Assembly: GCA_001414485.1 (NCBI GenBank)
Contig: LLEY01000049.1
Coordinates: 338,407-402,406 of the forward strand
Length of the DNA: 64,000 nt
Source of the DNA: Calycina herbarum
Lineage: Eukaryota; Ascomycota; Leotiomycetes; Helotiales; Pezizellaceae
Reading direction: 5' to 3'
A program made the position numbers and the translations under genes. The notes beneath the pieces are model-generated. The model worked only from the letters and a program-made list of their open reading frames with translations. It was not told the DNA's origin and searched no databases. Below, piece by piece: positions 57,705 to 64,000 of this stretch (position 1 is the stretch's first letter; each line of letters starts with the position of its first letter).

Positions 57705-58150
57705 ATGGGGCTTTTTGGCACAACACCTACTTCCCTCCCACCTCCAAAGATCTCCTCCGACGGCGCACCTATAGCTCCCGATCGAACACAACGTCAAAAA
57801 TGCTGGGAGGGGCGAGATGGGTATTTCCAGTGTCTAGACAAGAACGGAATCATCGATAGTATCGCGGAGAAGGGCAAAGCGGAAAAGTCGTGCGGGAGTG
57901 AAGGCAAGAAATTCGAGGCGAATTGCGCGAGCAGTTGGGTGAGTTGTTTTCTTGTCAATTAGTTCTGGGAGATAGCCTGGCACAAGATGGAAAAAGAAGA
58001 ATTGGACTAACTATGAAGAAGGTCACATATTTCAAAAAACGAAGAGTTATGGAATATCAACGAAACCAGACCTTGGAAAAGTTAAAAGCTGAGGGAGCAA
58101 AGGAGATGCCAGGCGAAATTGGAGCCGGTGCATTGGGTCAAAAGCCATAA
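57705..58150 (+). CDS. COA6: Cytochrome c oxidase assembly factor Coa6
   Basis: Two exons, 57705-57938 and 58022-58150, 120 aa. The intron has a GTGAGT donor and GACTAAC branch; the acceptor AAGAAG|GTC is chosen because it restores WVTYFKKRRVMEYQ. The family core is complete: CWEGRDGYFQCLDKNG (C-x9-C) and CGSEGKKFEANCASSW (C-x10-C), then RRVMEYQRNQTLEKLKAEGA. Coa6 is a twin-Cys protein of the mitochondrial intermembrane space that helps deliver copper to Cox2 during complex IV assembly. There is no N-terminal presequence, as usual for proteins imported by the Mia40 route. Confidence 0.9.
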
Positions 58151-58607
58151 TCTCAACTCGGCGGAACGATTGTATAATATGTATGGGATAACGAAGTAAT
58201 AGCATATGGGATGGCGTTATGGATCAGAATGGAAGGTATCTCCCCACATTTAAAAGTGTTCAGGAAATTTAGCTGTCCTTGACATGTAGGGTCCGAACTT
58301 GGCTAGTGCCCCTAGTGCTTGTAGCTGTTCGTGGCGGTCATTGAAATGAGTTTACTAGATTATCTGGAAGAATCACTGCTTATTCTAAGCTACTTTGTAT
58401 AGTATAAAATATTGCACAAGGTAGCCTCAACTAATTGGTATTTGGACTTGGGGCAAAATCAATTTCTACAACCGCCTACACAGACGCCATCTGGTGGTGC
58501 CAGAATCATCAAGACGAACACAATAAGTGTATTGAGTACTTTCATTCCATCGTCAAGTTTATCAAGTCTATACTCTATCTCTATTATTCGTCCATTGCAT
58601 TATCCTT
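58151..58607. other. Convergent intergenic region
   Basis: 457 bp between the COA6 stop and the transporter stop. It holds both 3' UTRs and no gene. Confidence 0.5.
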
Positions 58608-60384
58608 CTACATCTTCTGTTTGTTGTCCACCTCAATCGGGGTAACTTCTGTCTCTTCTGGTTCAATACCTTCCACCTTATCCATATTCAAAACATCATC
58701 AGTTTCGAACAGTCTGCCTAACTCTTCGAGTGTCAGCCCTTTGGTTTCTGGGTACGCGAAGTACACCATAGCGATGAAGAGAAGAAGCATTCCCATGAAA
58801 AACAACCAATACTTCCATCCAATGTTTTCAATTGCCACTGGGTTGGCATATTGCGAAATAATCAGTAAAGCTTGTCCAACAGCAACCATGAGGGCAAGGC
58901 CTTTCGTGCGCATGCTGTATGGCAAAATTTCGGTTGGATAGGCATATGCCAGTGGGTTACAGGCGATGTTGAAACTGCCGTTATAAGTGAAGAGAAATAA
59001 AACTGCCATGTATGCGGCGGCTTTTGCCTCGTTTTCTGCGAATACTGCACTTGTAACGGTGATTCCGATGTTGGAAGCGAGCATGCCGAAAAGAGATATG
59101 AGCCAGAGCGATCTTCGTCCGATCCTGTCTGCTAGGCAAGCACCGGCTATCGAAACCAAAAAGTTCCAGATTTGCATCCCACCGTTAATACCAGTTTGTT
59201 TATTGGTGCCGGTGACATTCAACGAGGTGAGTAGAGGACTGAAGTAATAACTGATTACACCTTGTCCACACCTTTTTATCGTTAGCGATTATTCATATTT
59301 GTATTCTAGCTGACTCAAATACATACCATAGGCAGAGAACAAATGACGAGATTGCAAGAGCCATCTTTTTACGATTTGGACTGCTGTTCCAAAGGATATT
59401 CCATCCAACCTCGGAATATCGCTTCTCAATTGCGAGCGAAACGTTGATTTCATCCACCTCGAACAATACTAGTTCGTCATCGAGTTGGCCGTTTGCATGG
59501 TAATCGGCTAGGACTTTTCTTGCCTCTTCTGGCCTTCCTCTTGAGAGCAAGTAACGAGGGGACTCTGGCATGAAGGGAAGCATGGACATCAAGAAGATGG
59601 GGGCAGCACCCTGGACTAATGATGGAATTCTGCCTCATATTAGCATACGTTGTTCTCATTGTGCCAGGAGCCCAGAGCAGTGAGTAAGGATAAGACTTGC
59701 TCCCGACAACTGAGAATGGGAGTTCAAGAAACGGAATGGGAAAAGTCTTACCTCCAACTCCACGAGGTTTTCATGTGTCCAGATCCGAACGAACCCCACG
59801 CAGCAACAATTGCACCAACATACCAGAAGGTGTTGAAAAATCCCAGAACTGTTCCTCTCTGCCTTGGGTGGGCCAATTCTGCAACCATGGAGGGTCCTGC
59901 GACGCAAGTGAAGCTTATACCGACTCCAATGAGGCCACGACCAACCATGAACTGGGCGTAGCCAAAAGCAGATGCTTGGATGACTGTACCGACGAGCGTA
60001 AAAATCGAACCAATATACATTCCAGCTTTTCTACCATAGATATCGGAGACAGGAGAGGCAGGAAAGGAGCCGATAAAGCCACCAACGAAGATGATTGTTG
60101 TAAGAAGGCCAATTCTAGATGCATTTGGGTTCCCCATATCTAGAGAATGCTTAGTTAGACGCATTTCACCAGGGGAGAAAGAGGTGCAATTTCGACATAC
60201 CCGACAACCAAGGCTTCATAGCCTGAAAATTTCCAACAACTGCTTCATCATATCCGCAAGTCATCTGGGCCGTGATAACGCAAAGGATCATCAAGTTCAA
60301 CTTCTTCATCCCCGGATCCTTCCACCATGTTGAATTGGTGTTGTTGGGGATAGTTTTGGTGATATCAACACGAGAAGGAGCCAT
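58608..60384 (-). CDS. MFS sugar transporter
   Basis: Four exons: 60384-60201, 60139-59752, 59629-59327 and 59271-58608, 512 aa; all junctions keep frame. The start MAPSRVDITKTIPN is preferred over an ATG 20 codons upstream. Twelve hydrophobic segments are expected. Family signatures are present: GYDEAVVGNFQAM in segment 1, GSFPASPVSDIYGRKAGMYI (the D-x-G-R-K loop), VGRGLIGVGISFTCVAGPSM, PESPRYLLSRGRPEEARKVL, LADRIGRRSLWLIS and PETKGLTLEELGRLFE. This marks the sugar porter family. The N-terminal charged cytosolic tail and length resemble fungal lactose/hexose transporters, but the substrate cannot be read from sequence. Confidence 0.9.
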
Positions 60385-60495
60385 GGCTATTGCAGAAATC
60401 TTAGACGTCGGTGTCCAAGAAATTTCCGAAGGTAGAAGAGACAAGGTCTGAAGTGCCGTTCTTCTTCTACCTACGAGAAATGGTGTATTGTCATC

Positions 60496-60508
60496 AATTA
60501 TATATACC
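60496..60508 (-). promoter_or_regulatory. TATA-like element of the sugar transporter gene
   Basis: GTATATATAATTG on the minus strand, about 115 bp upstream of the start at 60384. Confidence 0.5.
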
Positions 60509-61168
60509 CCAAATCCCCACTTCTCTTATCATTTTGTATCTGTGTTATCTCCATATTTCTAGTAGATTTCCGGGGTTCAAGTTGAGAGCAGAGATGCAGC
60601 TAGCATGAATAGGATATCTTTATCCTTTCCCTTGTCGTTGGATATTTATTGTCGGACTTCCGTCTAGAGAGTTGCATCTTCAGTCACTCAGAACTGCTGT
60701 GAGGTTGTGGTGTAGTTGAAGTTGCCCGCGGGCCAACTTGAGCGCGGCGCAAAGTTGCGCGAGGGGGTAGGTTGCCCGCAGCAACCACCCAATCATCATG
60801 TTACAATTTCACAGGACGATGTATATGAGCTAAAGGGAAGGGGCGATCTGCTATCGGCACAGGAAGGAACCTTGATTATGGTACATATATGGCCTAGAGC
60901 CACAGTAGGTTGCCCGCGGCGCAAGATTTCGAGCGAAATCCCCCAATACCCATCCAACAATTAGTAGCAACAGAACAAATTAACAAATATCTTACGAGGA
61001 ATCGTGCTGTGGCAATATTCCATTATTGCTTTGATTTGGGATATATAAACACCAGGTACCTTCAAATAATTCTTCAAACATCTACAAAACCGATCCCACT
61101 TACAAAATCACCAGAAAACCCCCCATTCCAGACGGACTTTCTCGCTTCACCGCATATATACAGCCAAC
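60509..61168. other. Intergenic region with GC-rich direct repeats
   Basis: No gene. The phrase GTAGGTTGCCCGC occurs at about 60766 and 60905, and GTTGCCCGCGGG at about 60721, in GC-rich patches (60720-60785, 60905-60945) within otherwise AT-rich DNA. ATATATAAAC at 61041-61050 is the TATA-like element of the next gene, about 120 bp upstream of its ATG. Confidence 0.5.
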
Positions 61169-62302
61169 ATGCCTCACGCAATTATCCCGGACGTTTCTGA
61201 GAGTTACGGAGACTGGAGAGATCAACTCTTCCAGGATGGTTTCGCAATTATCAAGAAAGCTGTACCAACAGAACGAGCAGCAGGATACGTCGAAGAGATG
61301 ACAAAATGGCTTGAGAGATTCCCCCTTGGATTTGATCGCAACGATCCTTCCACATGGACTGAAGAACATCTCCCAGCACATATGAAGTACGATGCCCTTC
61401 CCGTCGAACGAACATGTTTCTAACAAATGCACAGAGGTGGAATGTACCACGGTTACTCTGTTTCCCATGAAAAGTTCGTCTGGGACGCAAGAATGGAACC
61501 CGGTGTTCTCGACACTTTCTCCAAAATCTGGGGAACCGAAGAACTCCTCGTCTCATTTGATGGTATCAACATCACTCTCCCACTTCCCGACTCCACACGA
61601 CCAAAGTCCCCACGCTGGCCGCATCAAGATCAAGACAGCAAGATCCGTGGTTTCCAATGTGCACAAGGAATCATCAATCTCGTTGACAACGGTCCCAAAG
61701 ACGGAGGTCTCGTAGTCATGAAAGGATCTCACAAGTTCAACGATGAGTTTTTCAAGAGTCACAGTATGGATAAGAGAGAGAAATGGGGCAAGGTGCCTGA
61801 TGATTGGCATGGATTCGATGATGATGAAATTGAGTGGTTTGAGAAGCGGGGTTGTGAAACTATTAAGGTTGAGTGTGAGGCTGGGGATTTGATTGTTTGG
61901 GATTCGAGGACGGTACATTATAATGTTTTGCCAGAGGGGAAGCAGACCAGAGCTGTTATTTGTGAGTTAACTTCATCCTTTCTTCTTCATTGAGCCTGCA
62001 GACTGACAGCTTCAGATGCTTGTTATACACCTGCTGCGTTATCTAGTCCCGAGGAACTGGCAAGAAAGAAGGAGATTTTCGAGAAGAGGGAGCGAACTGT
62101 AAGTGGCATACATTCCTGTTCAAAGGTTGTTCGCTAATTGTTCCAGACTCACTGGCCCCACCGAAACTTCTGGAGATCAGCTGAGATTTTGAGATTTGGA
62201 AAGAAAGATCCTTACCATCGTGATCTTCCATTTGAGGAGCCTGTCATTTCTGATAGATTGTTGCAGTTAGCTGGTGCAAAATCATATGCTACAGAGTCGT
62301 AA
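61169..62302 (+). CDS. Phytanoyl-CoA dioxygenase (PhyH) family protein
   Basis: Four exons: 61169-61386, 61435-61961, 62016-62098 and 62147-62302, 327 aa. The first intron (48 nt) has a GTACGA donor, TTCTAAC branch and CACAG acceptor. It removes an apparent stop and restores HLPAHMKGGMYHGYSVSHEK. The iron-binding triad of Fe(II)/2-oxoglutarate dioxygenases is visible: H-x-D in RWPHQDQDSKIRGFQ and the distal His in DLIVWDSRTVHYNVL, with Arg in KQTRAVI for the 2-oxoglutarate carboxylate. QGIINLVDNGPKDGGLVVMK is typical of PhyH proteins. The fungal members mostly have unknown substrates. No signal peptide, so probably cytosolic. Confidence 0.85.
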
Positions 62303-62650
62303 ATGGTTCGGTAGCTTGCTCGGTGTGTTAGATATAGTTCTTCAAGTAAATTAAGTAAAAATCTCGAGAGGCTCAGTCCCAAATCCATCACCTGCGCTAC
62401 TGGTGCAAAGAAAGGTTTTAAGGGGGGGAATTAACTCTCGAATGGATCGCAAATTATCAACTGTAAGACAGATATTTCAAAATGACTTCGCAGCTAAACC
62501 TTGTTCTCTCTAGACTGGTCCTTGATACTATACATATACACTTGAAGAACACCATATTTTTCCATTTGTGAAATCTCGTGGTGCGCCTTCTTCGCAACAC
62601 AACGTCACACTAACACAAGTGCACACTCTTCCAACAAACATCTCATTCAA
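62303..62650. other. Convergent intergenic region
   Basis: No gene; holds 3' ends of the PhyH gene and of the small cysteine-rich relic on the other strand. Confidence 0.4.
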
Positions 62651-63066
62651 TTAAAAATCCTTTGATCCCATGTATAATCTGTACATGTAAAACGAACACC
62701 CTTTTTATCATCACAAGCCCCCTGGCAACAGTTCGTTTCCGATGAGTGTTTAACAGGCCAGTCGAAAGCGGATTCTGGATATCCGTACCAAGCGTGACCT
62801 GCATTCTTCGAGATGACCCAAAAATAGCCTGGTCTGCATGTGTGGGAGTAATGGCCATTTTGGTCAAGGCGAGCTGGGCTTTTGCAAACTGTGGTTTTCT
62901 CGTCGTTGTCGTAAACTACTTCTCCTCATATTCCGCCAAGGTCTAGGTAATAGGTAGGAGAATCAGTAAATTATCAGTCGGAAATATTGTAAGAATGTGG
63001 GATGAAAAAGCTTACACGAAAAAGAATGATTGACCGTAATTGTGCCTTTAATATGAATGCAGGCAT
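62651..63066 (-). pseudogene. Small cysteine-rich (probably secreted) protein gene with frameshift
   Basis: A minus-strand frame of about 90 codons reads EVVYDNDEKTTVC, ARLDQNGHYSHTCRPGYFWV, HAWYGYPESAFDWPVKHSSE, TNCCQGACDDKKGVRFTC, then TDYTWDQRIFN and a stop. Six cysteines are spaced like a small secreted protein. Upstream, an ATG at about 63066 (MPAFILKAQLRSIILFR), a GTAAGC donor and a CTATTACCTAG acceptor give TLAEYEEK followed by a stop. The two frames would join if one G were restored in GAGGAGAAG near 62925. The first exon is only weakly like a signal peptide. Either a broken gene or one with a different upstream exon. Family not recognised. Confidence 0.45.
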
Positions 63067-64000
63067 GGGAATAAGCTGCGAAGCTAGAGATAAGACTCGC
63101 TGTTGTAATGTTTTGGAATTTTATCGCACTCTTGTAATTGGTGAGTTGAGAAATAAGACATGGTTTGTAAAAAGCAGTTTATTAAATTCAAGACTTCAAC
63201 AACATATATAGTAAAAGGCTATTCAAATTTGAATCTTAAAGGATCAAGAGACCGTATAGTCTCACGATAGTGGCAGTGTTTCGTTGGACTCTCTGCTAGC
63301 CTGTGTCCTTCTGACAATGACCTCGTGACTGTCTTACCCCTATTTATCAATGTTATACTGGTAATTTTGACATTTGTTTTCTAGCCAATGGAATGAATGT
63401 TTCACGTCAATGTTGCTAAATCCAACTTACTACGCCGTGGGATTATATTCAGCTGAGGGCTGACGATGGTAAGAGTATACGAAAGTAATATTATACGATA
63501 GCAGGAGTATAAAAAGAGTCCACAATCTAAATTTGCGGAAGACAAACAAAGAACAAGACTTCAAATGTACCCTCTTTTTACTTTGCCTTTAGAATCGATT
63601 CTTCCCTGACCTTCAGGATGCACGAGACTAAGTTGTAAACTGTAATTTTTTGACAGCAGCGTCAGCAAGAACGCACGAAATTTTCCTTTGAAGCTCCGAA
63701 GGAAAGTCGTATCTTTCGTAGCAGGCTACAAAATGTGAATTTTCCTCTAAATTTATAATATAACGTGTATGTATAGCGAACCGGCCAAACAAGCGAACCG
63801 GCCAACTGAAAACACACCTAAAATCGCGATTTTGACATTTTAATATCTCTACGAACTATTAATCAAAAGTTTTAAAATTAAAACTTTGATTTCATTACTA
63901 TATATATATTTAGAATTCTAAGTTTCAGACGCTATATGATTTTACTTAGCGATTCGCTTAAAAATACCCCTGTAATCTTGTCTTTTTTCTTCTTCTTTTA
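63067..64000. other. Right edge, no gene; possible transposon end
   Basis: AT-rich with no supported gene. At 63776-63812 the phrase AGCGAACCGGCCAA occurs twice in tandem (AGCGAACCGGCCAAACA, AGCGAACCGGCCAACTG), followed by AAAATCGCGATTTTGACATT and a very AT-rich tract to the window end. A sharp GC-rich tip beside a palindrome suggests the end of an inverted-repeat element that continues beyond 64000, but the other end is not visible. Confidence 0.3.

Overview
The window is nuclear DNA of a filamentous ascomycete. Genes carry short introns (about 50-100 nt, some longer) with GTAWGT-type donors, CTAAC/CTGAC-type branch points and YAG acceptors. Recognisable products are typically fungal: Pex14, the INO80 subunit Ies2, Sys1, Coa6, a WSC domain and a bicupin oxalate decarboxylase. 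The overall style suggests a Leotiomycete such as a Botrytis/Sclerotinia relative. That placement is an impression, not a result. All splice models below were read by eye.

Layout. 1-1.1 kb: degenerate ~112-bp tandem repeats. 3.1-4.8 kb: Gag1-clamp (DUF4050) gene. 6.7-8.9 kb: secreted Pro/Cys-rich protein built from three kinds of in-frame repeat. 11-12.2 kb: broken C2H2 zinc-finger gene. 12.8-16.5 kb: housekeeping (Pex14-like, a small unknown, Ies2). 17.8-20.6 kb: a domesticated reverse-transcriptase gene of the rvt class. 21.7-22.3 kb: small secreted protein. 23.2 kb: solo LTR with a perfect 5-bp target duplication. 24.3-33.0 kb: a decayed WSC-collagen-like gene made of more than 30 micro-exons. 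33-38.8 kb: gene-poor, with a tRNA-like sequence. 38.8-39.5 kb: Ser/Ala-rich GPI-type wall protein. 41.4-46 kb: pseudogenes and two small DNA transposons (hAT-like and TA-targeting). 46.8-48.6 kb: oxalate decarboxylase. 49.4-53.1 kb: GNAT-type pseudogene split by a TA-flanked inverted-repeat element that carries a LINE fragment. 53.9-62.3 kb: dense intact genes (disordered protein, SYS1, COA6, sugar transporter, PhyH dioxygenase). 62.6-63.1 kb: broken small cysteine-rich gene. The right edge may enter another element.

The window alternates conserved housekeeping islands (12.8-20.6 and 53.9-62.3 kb) with accessory stretches rich in pseudogenes and small transposons. Many pseudogene stops lie where a Gln or Arg codon would fit (CAR to TAR, CGA to TGA), as expected from C-to-T decay. 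No operon-like cooperation is evident. Functional themes are secretion/cell surface (four secreted proteins plus the WSC-collagen relic), oxalate breakdown, sugar uptake and organelle assembly.
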